Assembly (NCBI GenBank): GCA_025924845.1
Contig: JAICHN010000030.1
Location: 1-21,529, forward strand
DNA: 21,529 bases
Reading direction: 5' to 3'
Origin: Chloroflexota bacterium
GTDB taxonomy: Bacteria > Chloroflexota > UBA5177 > JANWHV01
A program made the position numbers and the translations under genes. Below, in pieces: positions 15,221-21,529 of the stretch; the first letter of the stretch is position 1, and each line of letters starts with the position of its first letter. The notes under the pieces were generated by a model, which was not told where the DNA came from, searched no databases, and saw only the letters and a list, made by a program, of their open reading frames with translations.

Positions 15221-16417
15221 ATGAACTCACTCACCACGATTGCCGCCCGCGCCCGCCTTGGCGCTCCCAGCCGTGTCTTGTCCGCTGCCTGCCTTTCCCT
15301 CACGCTCGTCGCCGGTATAATTGGGACGCCCGAGGCCCGCGCCGCCGCGCCTAATCCCCTACCGGCCATGCTGACCGCCCTTGCCGACTCATCGGCCTTT
15401 CAGGTTACGTATATCGCGCACAGCACCGAGACGCCGCCCGCTAACGAAAAACTCACCCTGGTGCTGGTGCGCCGGACCGGCGTGCTTCAGGTCCATACCT
15501 TGGATGCGATGCGGCCCTCCGGGGCCGGTGAGATCACTATCGTCGAAAATGTCTCCTCCGGCGCCGTGGTCTGCTCGCGCGTCGCCTTCAACGCGCCTCT
15601 GCCCCTTACCGGAAAGTACGCCTGCGGCAAGCACGCCAAGCAGGCTCAGGCTCTCGCCCAGTCGGCCGAGCCGGTCTACGGCCTGCTCGGCAACAAGGCG
15701 ACGGTAACCTTCGCCAGGGCGGCGGCACGGATGGTCGGAGGCGTACGATGCGCCGGCTATAGGTATGTCGCCCGCGCGGGCCGTTCCCACGGCACGGGCG
15801 CCGTGTACGTGGCGCCGTCCGGCCTGCCTTGCGAGGAGGATGCCGACACGTTTGCTCCGGCGATTGGGCCGACTGACGGAAAGACCATGGCCACGATCAA
15901 GTCGGTCACGATCTGGAGCCGAGTCGGCGATCGCCGCCTAAATATCCCTGCCGGTGTCATCCCGGCGAACACCGGCGACGGTAGCTTCGCCGTACAGCCG
16001 GCCGTTGCGAAGGTTGGCGGCCTGGTCACCCTGAGTGGTCGAACCAAAGGCGGTGAATTCTTTGTGCCGCCGTTCGTGCAGATGGTAGACATGAAGCTGC
16101 ACACGGTCACCCGGCCCTCCGATGTCCAATGCGGCGGCACTTCCGCGGAGCCTGTCGCCTTCGGCCAGGTCGTGAACAGTGGGCCATACATGGCAAAAGG
16201 AGCGCCCGCCGGTAAAGCCTGGCGGGTCACCTTCCGCATTCCGACCCACCTGTCCACCTACGGGAAGGCCGCTGGAGGCAACGATACGTCCATTCCTACC
16301 CCGCCCGGCGTCTATCGCCTGGTCGCGTCCTTTGGGCCGGCTTTCTTCTGCCCCTCGGCCTTGCCGACTGCCCATGGTAAGCTCACCCAGGTCTCGACCG
16401 TGACCGTGCTGCCTTAA
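15221..16417 (+). CDS. Exported protein of unknown function
   Basis: I do not recognise this family. The 398-residue chain starts with a basic stretch and a hydrophobic core (about residues 20-35, SAACLSLTLVAGIIGT) with probable signal peptidase cleavage after ARA near 41. The mature protein is Ala, Gly, Val and Thr rich with scattered Cys, mostly predicted beta, and has no transmembrane segment after the signal. Residues roughly 45-210 could form one domain and the remainder a second. The frame is open to a GTG at 15170 and an ATG at 15191; the ATG at 15221 is preferred for its AAAGG site about 12 bases upstream and normal signal-peptide length, but the choice is not firm. It follows the MFS gene by about 110 bases and could be cotranscribed or separate. 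Confidence 0.7.
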   Translation: MNSLTTIAARARLGAPSRVLSAACLSLTLVAGIIGTPEARAAAPNPLPAMLTALADSSAFQVTYIAHSTETPPANEKLTLVLVRRTGVLQVHTLDAMRPSGAGEITIVENVSSGAVVCSRVAFNAPLPLTGKYACGKHAKQAQALAQSAEPVYGLLGNKATVTFARAAARMVGGVRCAGYRYVARAGRSHGTGAVYVAPSGLPCEEDADTFAPAIGPTDGKTMATIKSVTIWSRVGDRRLNIPAGVIPANTGDGSFAVQPAVAKVGGLVTLSGRTKGGEFFVPPFVQMVDMKLHTVTRPSDVQCGGTSAEPVAFGQVVNSGPYMAKGAPAGKAWRVTFRIPTHLSTYGKAAGGNDTSIPTPPGVYRLVASFGPAFFCPSALPTAHGKLTQVSTVTVLP

Positions 16418-16432
16418 TCGCGGGAGGCTGTG

Positions 16433-17239
16433 TTAGCCAAGCACCAGGCCTCCCATACCCATCCAACTGCTGATGAATGCGACGCGTTCCGGCTGACGGT
16501 GCCGATTGGCCCACTCACGGATCGCCGCCGCAAAGCCGATGTCGTGGCCGCGTTCACGGCTGACCCCATACTTCAAGTCACTTACCTGCATATATAGGTC
16601 GCCCTCCTCGGCGGTGCTTCCGGTTTGCAGCAAGTGCGCCGCTCTCAACTGTCGGGCCACCGGCGCGAAGATCTGCTGCCGCCAGTCCTCGGCCGCTTCA
16701 CGCAGCGACGCTCGACGTCCGCGCTCATTCAAATACCATCGGTGTTCCCGAATCTGCCGTAGCGCCTGCCCGTAGCGGGCTGGGGTACCGAAGGCGACGG
16801 TGCGAAGCCCGGTGCGCAGGCCAAAATCGATCCGGGCCGACTGCAGTGGGTTGGCGCTGTCGACCCGGGGCAGGCACTCTGTTACCACTGCATCCAGATA
16901 AAGTTGGCCGACCTGCAATGCCGCCGCCACCCTGTGATGCCCGTCGAGCACATAGCAGGCTCCATCCAGCCGGTACACTTCGATGGGCGGAAAATGAGCG
17001 CCGTCTTCCATGGCCCGAATGATTCCGCGCAGTCGGTCAGTGAGGCGCTTCCCGATACGGAAGCGGCGGTCCAGTTGGCGATAGCGGTCTACACTGCCGA
17101 CCACGGTATTGACGGCAATCGGCTCTACGTGCGGCGGCAACATGGTGAGCAGGGGGTCTCCGGCGCCGCCAAAGGGAAAGCGGACCACTGACCCCCGCCC
17201 AAATCGTCGTCCGCGAAAGTGCAAAAATGGACTGTCCAT
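16433..17239 (-). CDS. ParB/sulfiredoxin-fold nuclease-like protein
   Basis: The 268-residue protein carries a ParB-like nuclease-fold core: PPIEVYRLDGACYVLDGHHRVAAALQVG around residues 84-111 contains the DGHHR signature, with a preceding hydrophobic-acidic strand region at 40-50. ParB proteins use this fold to bind and hydrolyse CTP while others are nucleases. Outside this core there is no recognisable KorB-type HTH, and the C-terminal half is an Arg-rich helical region of unknown role. It lacks a ParA neighbour, so plasmid or chromosome partition is unlikely. ATG at 17239 follows an AGGA site; a GTG at 17278 would add 13 basic residues and would partly overlap the hairpin at 17279-17295. 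It lies downstream of the cysteine-desulfurase-like gene on the same strand. Confidence 0.75.
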   Translation of the reverse strand: MDSPFLHFRGRRFGRGSVVRFPFGGAGDPLLTMLPPHVEPIAVNTVVGSVDRYRQLDRRFRIGKRLTDRLRGIIRAMEDGAHFPPIEVYRLDGACYVLDGHHRVAAALQVGQLYLDAVVTECLPRVDSANPLQSARIDFGLRTGLRTVAFGTPARYGQALRQIREHRWYLNERGRRASLREAAEDWRQQIFAPVARQLRAAHLLQTGSTAEEGDLYMQVSDLKYGVSRERGHDIGFAAAIREWANRHRQPERVAFISSWMGMGGLVLG

Positions 17240-17278
17240 CGGTGTCCTGCCGTTCCTTTTCCGGTACTGCCGGATCAC

Positions 17279-17295
17279 GAGAGGATGTACCTCTC
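17279..17295. repeat. GAGAGG-N5-CCTCTC inverted repeat upstream of the ParB-like gene
   Basis: A perfect 6-bp inverted repeat around a 5-base centre lies 40 bases upstream of the ParB-like ATG. It could be a small operator or a leader hairpin. Only its symmetry and place support it. Confidence 0.35.
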
Positions 17296-17342
17296 ACCAC
17301 CAAGCCTACCAGAAGGGGCCTGAGCTGACACCACCCAACCCG

Positions 17343-17375
17343 GGTAAAACTGCCCAACCGATCGAGGTTTTTACC
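17343..17375 (-). terminator. Possible terminator of the cysteine-desulfurase-like gene
   Basis: GGTAAAAC (17343-17350) pairs with GTTTTTACC (17367-17375) with one bulged base, around a 16-base loop, 16 bases beyond the stop codon of the PLP enzyme gene. The AT-rich stem and lack of a T-run make it a weak candidate. Confidence 0.3.
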
Positions 17376-17391
17376 GAAACTTTACAGTTGC

Positions 17392-18678
17392 TTAGCGGGC
17401 GAGGCTGCCTACTACGCCCACCAGGCGATCGATCTCTTCGACGGTGTTGTAATGCACCGGGCCAACCCGGACCATGCCGCCCTGTTCCTCCAGCCCCAGG
17501 CGTTCGGTGAGGGACAGCGCATAGTTGTTCCCGCTCCACACGTAAATTTCCTCGTCGCCCAGGCGCTTGGCAACGACGTCCGGATGCATGCCCGCCAGGG
17601 TGAAAGAGACGGTGGGCACCCGCCGATCAAAGCGGGCCGGATCGGTGATACCCCAGATCGTTACGCCGGGAATGCCCTGCAATCCCGCGATCAGACGCGC
17701 CCCAAGATCGCGCTCCTGGGCCCGCATGGCCTCCAACGCATGAAGCAGGCGTCCCCGCCGTCCTTCCGGTGCTCCTTCTACGCGCACGCCGGCTTCGGTC
17801 GCCGCGTCGCCCACCTGCTCAAGATAGGAGATGGTGCCGAGCAGGGCGGCGCAACCCTCGAAATTGAGCGTTCCGGTCTCAAACTTGCCGGGCGGCATAG
17901 TGGTTGATGGACGCACCTTATAGGCATGTAGCCGTTCCAGGTGCTCCCGTTTCCCGTAGAGGATGCCCATGTGCGGGCCAAAGAATTTATAGGAGGAGCA
18001 GACTAGAAAGTCGCAATCCAATGCCCGCACGTCGATCGGCCCGTGCGCCGCATATTGTACGGCATCGATGTAGGAGAGCGCTCCGGCCCGGCGGGCCAGG
18101 CAGCAGACGGCAGTCACGTCCACGGTCGAGCCCACCAGGTTGGAGCAGTGGGTAACGGCCAGCAGCTTGGTGCGCGGCGTAATTTGGGCTGCCAGGTGCT
18201 CCAGGTTCAGCGTGCAGTCCTCGGGATGGATGTCGGCCACCTTGATCACCACGCCGCGCTCCTCCAGAGCGCGCCAGGGCGCCACGTTGCCGTCGTGATC
18301 GAGCGTGGTCACGATGATCTCATCGCCTGCTTGCAGGCTACGCCCGATGGACCGACTGAGCGCGAAGGTGAGCGTGGTCATGTTCTGGCCGAAGACGATC
18401 TCATCGGGAGAGGTGGCGCCGAGCAGGTCGGCCATGGCGGTATGGGCCTCGTTGAACAGGCCGGTCGCGGCGCGGCTGGTCCGAAAGAATCCATCCAGAT
18501 TGGCGTTGGCGCTCTGGAAATAATCCACTGTGGCGTCGATCAGTTCCTGAGGTACCTGGGTACCGGCGGGATTATCCAGGAACGCGGGAAGCCTGCCGTC
18601 TACCTCTCGATGGAGGGCGGGAAAACGGGCGCGGAACGGCGCGAAGTCCAGACGGGGTTGGGTGGATGCACTAAGCAC
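17392..18678 (-). CDS. Cysteine-desulfurase-like PLP aminotransferase (class V)
   Basis: The 428-residue protein is a class V, fold-type I PLP enzyme. Features are FLDNPAGTQVP near residue 33, the cofactor-stacking His128 in TTLDHDGN, Asp205 in YIDAVQYAAHG, and the PLP lysine Lys231 in SSYKFFGPHMG. The C-terminal region reads IYVWSGNNYALSL, where group II desulfurases carry the persulfide-forming Cys in a GHHCAQP-type loop; no Cys occurs there. This places it in the 'cysteine desulfurase-like' branch, whose substrate is not established. The frame is open to 18783, but a GTG at 18678 with GGAGGT six bases upstream and normal family N-terminus decides the start. No suf or isc genes are nearby. 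A possible promoter lies at 18732-18761. Confidence 0.9.
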   Translation of the reverse strand: MLSASTQPRLDFAPFRARFPALHREVDGRLPAFLDNPAGTQVPQELIDATVDYFQSANANLDGFFRTSRAATGLFNEAHTAMADLLGATSPDEIVFGQNMTTLTFALSRSIGRSLQAGDEIIVTTLDHDGNVAPWRALEERGVVIKVADIHPEDCTLNLEHLAAQITPRTKLLAVTHCSNLVGSTVDVTAVCCLARRAGALSYIDAVQYAAHGPIDVRALDCDFLVCSSYKFFGPHMGILYGKREHLERLHAYKVRPSTTMPPGKFETGTLNFEGCAALLGTISYLEQVGDAATEAGVRVEGAPEGRRGRLLHALEAMRAQERDLGARLIAGLQGIPGVTIWGITDPARFDRRVPTVSFTLAGMHPDVVAKRLGDEEIYVWSGNNYALSLTERLGLEEQGGMVRVGPVHYNTVEEIDRLVGVVGSLAR

Positions 18679-18683
18679 GAAAG

Positions 18684-18689
18684 ACCTCC
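18684..18689 (-). promoter_or_regulatory. Ribosome-binding site deciding the GTG start of the PLP enzyme
   Basis: GGAGGT lies five to six bases upstream of GTG 18678 on the minus strand. No such site precedes the earlier in-frame start, so it fixes the N-terminus at VLSASTQPRL. Confidence 0.7.
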
Positions 18690-18731
18690 AAAAGCAGCGC
18701 GGTACGAGCGGCGAGCCGCGCGGCGTCGGCG

Positions 18732-18761
18732 AGGATACGAGCAGTTTTCCTCCTCGGTCAA
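18732..18761 (-). promoter_or_regulatory. Candidate housekeeping promoter for the PLP enzyme gene
   Basis: On the minus strand TTGACC (18756-18761), an 18-base spacer and TATCCT (18732-18737) resemble a sigma-70 type promoter, leaving a leader of about 45 bases to the GTG at 18678. It lies in the gap after the toxin gene, so the PLP enzyme need not be cotranscribed with it. Confidence 0.45.
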
Positions 18762-18802
18762 GTGTAGCGGGTGAGAGAGCCATGGGGATCCGGAAAAACC
18801 GC

Positions 18803-20416
18803 CTACATTTCCTTCTTGAACACGATTATCTGCAACTGCTTCTTTTTCGAGTCAGCGGCCAGATACTTCGCGGCTTCCGGGTCAAGGGCGGGGTGCCAGT
18901 TCTCAGTCCCCGGGACCTTGTCAAATCGCTTGGTAATCTGGAACCTGGTGGCGGGCTTGAACAGCACTTCCATTTCCTTGGTGAACTTGGACATTTCCGC
19001 CACCTCTCGGCCGGTCCTGGATTCAACGATTTCGAGCACGTCGTGCTGCTTGCCGGCATTACCGGCCACGAAATGGCTCTTCGTCGAGCTCATAAACCCC
19101 ATATCGGCGACGGTCGCGCCCGGCTGGTTTAACTCTTTATAGCCAGCGAAAAGACCGGTGTGCCGGTACAGCGTAGCCGTTACGGGCGCCAACTTGTTCA
19201 GGCCGGATACAGTGGCTTTGGTGAGCGCCTGTTGGTTCGCGTCAAACTTTTTGGTGCCCAGATCCTTACGCAAGGGAGTATTGTATTCTCCGAACAGCGG
19301 TGTCGTGTAGCCGAAAATGGCGGTGGCTTCCGCCGAAGAAAGGCCCTTGATGTTCTTGTTCGTCGCGCTCTGCCGGTGGCCATGCGCGGTTGTCGCCATG
19401 TCGTTGTACGCCGTTCCGAAGGGCTTAAGCTCCTCCTGATCGGCGGTCAGCGCGCGTTTGGCCGCGATATCCTTCACGTGCGCCAGCGCCTTGCCCGCAT
19501 CGTTCTTCTTGTGTTTCGCATCATCCTTCTTGAGTTTGTAATTAGGGTCGCCCAGTACCTTCGCCATCTCGGGATCTACTTTTGCGATGTGATGACTCAG
19601 TAGCGCCGACTTGATCAGGTTTACTACGTCACCGACATTGCCCCGCAGTACCGTCAGGTGCTGGTCCGCGAGTGGGACGTTACCGCTCCCGAGCGCCTTG
19701 CTGGCTTCGCCGAGCAGAGACACATCCTGATCTTTCCATGTATCGAGATATGCCTTGGGTAGGCCGATGTCCTCGCACAGATGCTGCTTGTGTGCTTTGA
19801 TCTCTGCTATCGGCAACTCCAGTTTAATGTCGGCGATCAACTTGTCCACCAGTTGCCGTTTTGCGCCGGCCTTCGTGCTCTTGTTCAATAATCTCCATGT
19901 TGTCGCCAGGCTCCTCACACGGTTCAGTGCGACAACCTCCTGAGCCGGCCGATTCGCCTTGAGATATTTTCCGTAGGCATCACTGATTCGCGCAAACCTA
20001 CTGTTGGTAAGTGTCGCCTTGGTCGTGACCAGGCTCTTGAAATCGTCGTTCTTGATAGTGAGCTTGCGCTGGACGAACGTGCCTTCCGGCTTCACCGATC
20101 CAGGCGCGTGTGCATGCGCCGACTGAGCACCAGCGTGCGTGCCCGAATTGCCCGCCGTCGTGCTCCCTCGGCGCCCGATTGGGGCGACCGTCCGTTGTGC
20201 CGACCGCGGTTGAGCCATCCCGGCGCTCGTGTACTGCCGCAGGAGGGCATTTACCGCGGCGTTCCCCGCCGTGCGCTGTAGTTGCAGGATCATCCCCTGG
20301 GTGGGAGTAAGCGCCGCCTGGCGGCTCGGCTTGTCGACCGGGGACATGCGGCGCTGGAGGGTCCGACCGCAATGCACCGCCTTGGCGGTTCGCGTATACA
20401 TATGCGATGTGCTCAT
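18803..20416 (-). CDS. R-S-E type ADP-ribosyltransferase toxin with eCIS-cargo-like N-terminus
   Basis: The 537-residue protein ends in an ADP-ribosyltransferase exoenzyme domain (about 360-537). AIFGYTTPLFGEYNTPLR (366-383) fits the entry motif of this fold, Arg418 lies in LYRHTG, the Ser-Thr motif is FMSSTKS (441-447), and the catalytic ExE pair is Glu481/Glu483 in KEMEVLF. An ExE rather than QxE pair usually means arginine is modified. Residues 38-60 (TPTQ...LQRTAGNAAVNALL) match the short LQRxxGNxAV motif common on proteins linked to extracellular contractile injection systems, often next to DUF4157. Residues 62-115 are a disordered Ala/Ser/His-rich linker and 117-350 are helical. There is no signal peptide or membrane segment. 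ATG 20416 follows AGGAAAGAGG. No immunity gene is adjacent. Toxin activity is inferred from motifs; target and delivery are unknown. Confidence 0.85.
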   Translation of the reverse strand: MSTSHMYTRTAKAVHCGRTLQRRMSPVDKPSRQAALTPTQGMILQLQRTAGNAAVNALLRQYTSAGMAQPRSAQRTVAPIGRRGSTTAGNSGTHAGAQSAHAHAPGSVKPEGTFVQRKLTIKNDDFKSLVTTKATLTNSRFARISDAYGKYLKANRPAQEVVALNRVRSLATTWRLLNKSTKAGAKRQLVDKLIADIKLELPIAEIKAHKQHLCEDIGLPKAYLDTWKDQDVSLLGEASKALGSGNVPLADQHLTVLRGNVGDVVNLIKSALLSHHIAKVDPEMAKVLGDPNYKLKKDDAKHKKNDAGKALAHVKDIAAKRALTADQEELKPFGTAYNDMATTAHGHRQSATNKNIKGLSSAEATAIFGYTTPLFGEYNTPLRKDLGTKKFDANQQALTKATVSGLNKLAPVTATLYRHTGLFAGYKELNQPGATVADMGFMSSTKSHFVAGNAGKQHDVLEIVESRTGREVAEMSKFTKEMEVLFKPATRFQITKRFDKVPGTENWHPALDPEAAKYLAADSKKKQLQIIVFKKEM

Positions 20417-20499
20417 TGTTTCGCGCCTCTTTCCTGTACACCCTCACCGGTCGGCCGCAACGCGCCCCAAACCCTTCATCGTGGTCGCCCGCGCCAGGC

Positions 20500-20517
20500 A
20501 AACGGCCACGGCCGTTT
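20500..20517. promoter_or_regulatory. Perfect 18-bp palindrome upstream of the toxin gene
   Basis: AAACGGCC and GGCCGTTT face each other across two bases, 84 bases upstream of the toxin ATG. The tight symmetry is typical of a dimeric repressor operator. No regulator has been tied to it; the decayed HTH gene next door is one possible former partner. Confidence 0.45.
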
Positions 20518-20597
20518 ACAACCTGGGACGCTGATGGGCCTGCTATTGCCCGCACTGTGGCAGATCAGGTGTGCGATGTCCACACGTTAGGCGCCGG

Positions 20598-20619
20598 TTC
20601 ACGCACATTTCACGCACAT
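20598..20619. repeat. Tandem 11-bp direct repeat TTCACGCACAT
   Basis: Two exact, adjacent copies of TTCACGCACAT occupy this site. An 11-bp period is one DNA helical turn, so the two copies present the same face and could bind a regulator cooperatively. It lies 107 bases upstream of the HTH remnant start. Confidence 0.6.
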
Positions 20620-20725
20620 GTTCGTCCGCCGTTTACCTGGCCTGGCGAGTGGGCGCCCATCCTCTCGTGGTCCCCTCAAGAGCACGCGATGCCGACCGCA
20701 TCCGTCGTGGGCAAGGATGACCACC

Positions 20726-20899
20726 ATGGATCCTTCGCCTTTTGGTTCGCTGCTCAAGCGGTTTCGCCTCACCGCCGGCCTGACTCGGGAGGCACCGGCC
20801 GAACGGGCGCGGAAAAGTACGCGCGGTCTCCCGGATCTCGAGCGAGGGCTGCGCCAACCGCCGCGCCAAGATGACATCGAGTTGCCTGCCGAGGTGCCC
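20726..20899 (+). pseudogene. Decayed N-terminus of an XRE-type HTH regulator
   Basis: From the ATG at 20726, which has AAGGA about 10 bases upstream, the frame reads FGSLLKRFRLTAGLTREAPAE and then STRGLPDLERG. This is the usual start of Xre-HTH regulators of the type 'FGxLLRRxRxxAGLTQEALAERAGLSxRGxSDLERG', which in GC-rich soil bacteria and Chloroflexota often head large ATPase or TPR-containing regulators. Several key helix residues are altered (Gln to Arg, Leu to Pro, Ala-Gly-Leu to Ala-Arg-Lys, Ser to Pro), and Pro in the helices would break the fold. After about 58 codons the family pattern stops; the frame runs on only because it is antisense to the repeat gene. I read it as a truncated and mutated remnant. 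A short functional HTH protein is less likely. Confidence 0.55.
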
Positions 20900-21042
20900 T
20901 GGCGCCGTACCTTCGCATGGCTCACTCCGGCCACCTGTTCCGCCGCTTGCCGCGCCGACTGGGAACAGGCTAGATTTCTTCTTCCACAAGGTCCGGACCT
21001 TGCTGCATTCTACGCATCCACTCCTGCTCCTCCCGTTCCAGA

Positions 21043-21529
21043 TCAGACCAGGAGGCCTTCCTTCTCGGGATCGACTACCACCCGGTTGGGATTCAGCGCA
21101 TTAAGGCGCGCCCGCAGTGGGTCATCCACTTGGTTGGGATTCGTATTCGGCGTCAGCGCATTGAGACGCTGCTGCGCGCTCCGATCGAATGCCGGATTCT
21201 GGGGATCAACCACTATCTGGTTGGGATTATTCGGCGTCAGTCCGTTGATACGCTGCTGCACGCTCCGATCGAACGCCGGATCCTGTGGATCGACTACCAC
21301 CCGGTTGGGATTCAGTGCATTAAGGCGCGCCCGCAGCGGGTCCTCCGCCTGATTGGGATCCGTAGTCTGCTTCAGCGCATTGAGACGGGCCCGCAGCGGG
21401 TCCTCCGCCTGGTTGGGATCCGTAGTCTGTTTCAGTGCATTAAGGCGGGCCTGCATCTGGTCACCCACCGGATCGGGATTCGTAGGTTGCTTCAGTGCAT
21501 TAAGGCGGGCCCGCATCTGGTCACCCACC
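21043..21529 (-). CDS. Repeat protein of unknown function, 5' end beyond the window
   Basis: The minus-strand frame is open from the right edge to a TGA at 21043, at least 161 codons, so the protein begins outside the window. It is built of repeats around the core [R/Q]xRLNAL, most clearly as 20-residue units of the form DPLRARLNALKQTTDPNQAE, with two longer units carrying NPNRVVVDPQDPAFDRS. It ends with EKEGLLV. Composition is polar and rich in Asn, Pro, Asp and Arg, with short amphipathic helices joined by Pro-Asn linkers. No known family was recognised. The plus strand also has an open frame over part of it, rich in Arg, Ser, Cys and Trp, but that frame closes at 21352, so the minus strand is favoured. 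It is upstream of the toxin gene on the same strand, separated by about 630 bases. Confidence 0.6.
   Translation of the reverse strand, partial: VGDQMRARLNALKQPTNPDPVGDQMQARLNALKQTTDPNQAEDPLRARLNALKQTTDPNQAEDPLRARLNALNPNRVVVDPQDPAFDRSVQQRINGLTPNNPNQIVVDPQNPAFDRSAQQRLNALTPNTNPNQVDDPLRARLNALNPNRVVVDPEKEGLLV
21321..21529. repeat. 60-bp tandem repeat array, at least 3.5 units
   Basis: Units starting at 21321, 21381, 21441 and 21501 align without gaps at an exact 60-base period, corresponding to 20 codons of the repeat protein. The two central units are nearly identical, which suggests recent duplication. The array continues past the right edge. Less regular copies extend left to about 21080. Confidence 0.85.

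Larger units (their letters stand above)
20417..20725. other. Noncoding stretch between toxin gene and HTH remnant
   Basis: This stretch of about 310 bases shows no convincing gene. It holds the upstream region of the toxin gene, a perfect palindrome at 20500-20517 and a tandem 11-mer at 20598-20619. Small frames on both strands lack family features and ribosome-binding sites. It probably contains the toxin promoter, but no clear -35/-10 pair was found. Confidence 0.6.

Noticed and set aside
16422..16454. GGGAGGC / GCCTCCC inverted repeat as a terminator after the exported protein gene
   Set aside because: The loop is 19 bases, the stem only 7, there is no T-run and it overlaps the ParB-like coding end.
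20618..20725. Upstream extension of the HTH remnant frame to 20618
   Set aside because: It adds a Pro/Arg/Ser-rich stretch unlike the family, and the ribosome-binding site and family start agree on ATG 20726.
21080..21529. Repeat array considered as CRISPR
   Set aside because: The period is 60 bases with no constant repeat and unique spacer alternation; it is an in-frame protein repeat.

Overview
The window is GC-rich, densely coded bacterial chromosome with Shine-Dalgarno-led genes. Gene content (PurS/PurQ/small PurL arrangement, an ECF41-type sigma factor beside an epimerase, a GH4 enzyme, an HTH fragment ending in a 'DLERG' signature) fits Chloroflexota or a similar GC-rich lineage. That placement is inference; there is no rRNA or other phylogenetic marker here.

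Region 1 (1-8018, all minus strand) is a tightly packed de novo purine cluster in the order purE-purK-purC-purS-purQ-purL-purF-purM, with purM cut by the left edge. Several junctions overlap by 4-8 bases (purC/purS, purS/purQ, purQ/purL, purF/purM), so this is almost certainly one operon. Together the genes cover phosphoribosylamine formation, the FGAR amidotransferase complex, AIR synthesis, AIR carboxylation and SAICAR synthesis. purD, a GAR transformylase, purB and purH must lie elsewhere.

Region 2 (8221-10327) is a regulatory pair: a minus-strand NAD(P)-binding epimerase-like gene and a divergent ECF41-type sigma factor with a C-terminal SnoaL-like extension. Between them are two exact, oppositely facing copies of the ECF41-type promoter TGTCACA-N16-CGTC. 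The sigma factor therefore probably drives both itself and the epimerase.

Region 3 (10460-18678) is a mixed accessory or housekeeping stretch: a GH4 6-phospho-glycosidase with a perfect 17-bp hairpin in its leader, an alkyltransferase-like protein lacking the reactive Cys, two exported proteins of unknown function, a DUF202 membrane protein, a 14-TM type MFS exporter, a ParB-like nuclease-fold protein and a cysteine-desulfurase-like PLP enzyme without the persulfide Cys.

Region 4 (18803-21529) is the most unusual part. It holds a 537-residue R-S-E type ADP-ribosyltransferase toxin with no Sec signal and an N-terminal 'LQRTAGNAAV' motif of the kind seen on cargo of extracellular contractile injection systems, then a noncoding stretch with a perfect palindrome and a tandem 11-mer, a decayed HTH regulator start, and the 3' end of a gene made of about 20-residue repeats that runs off the right edge. 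No immunity gene is visible beside the toxin.
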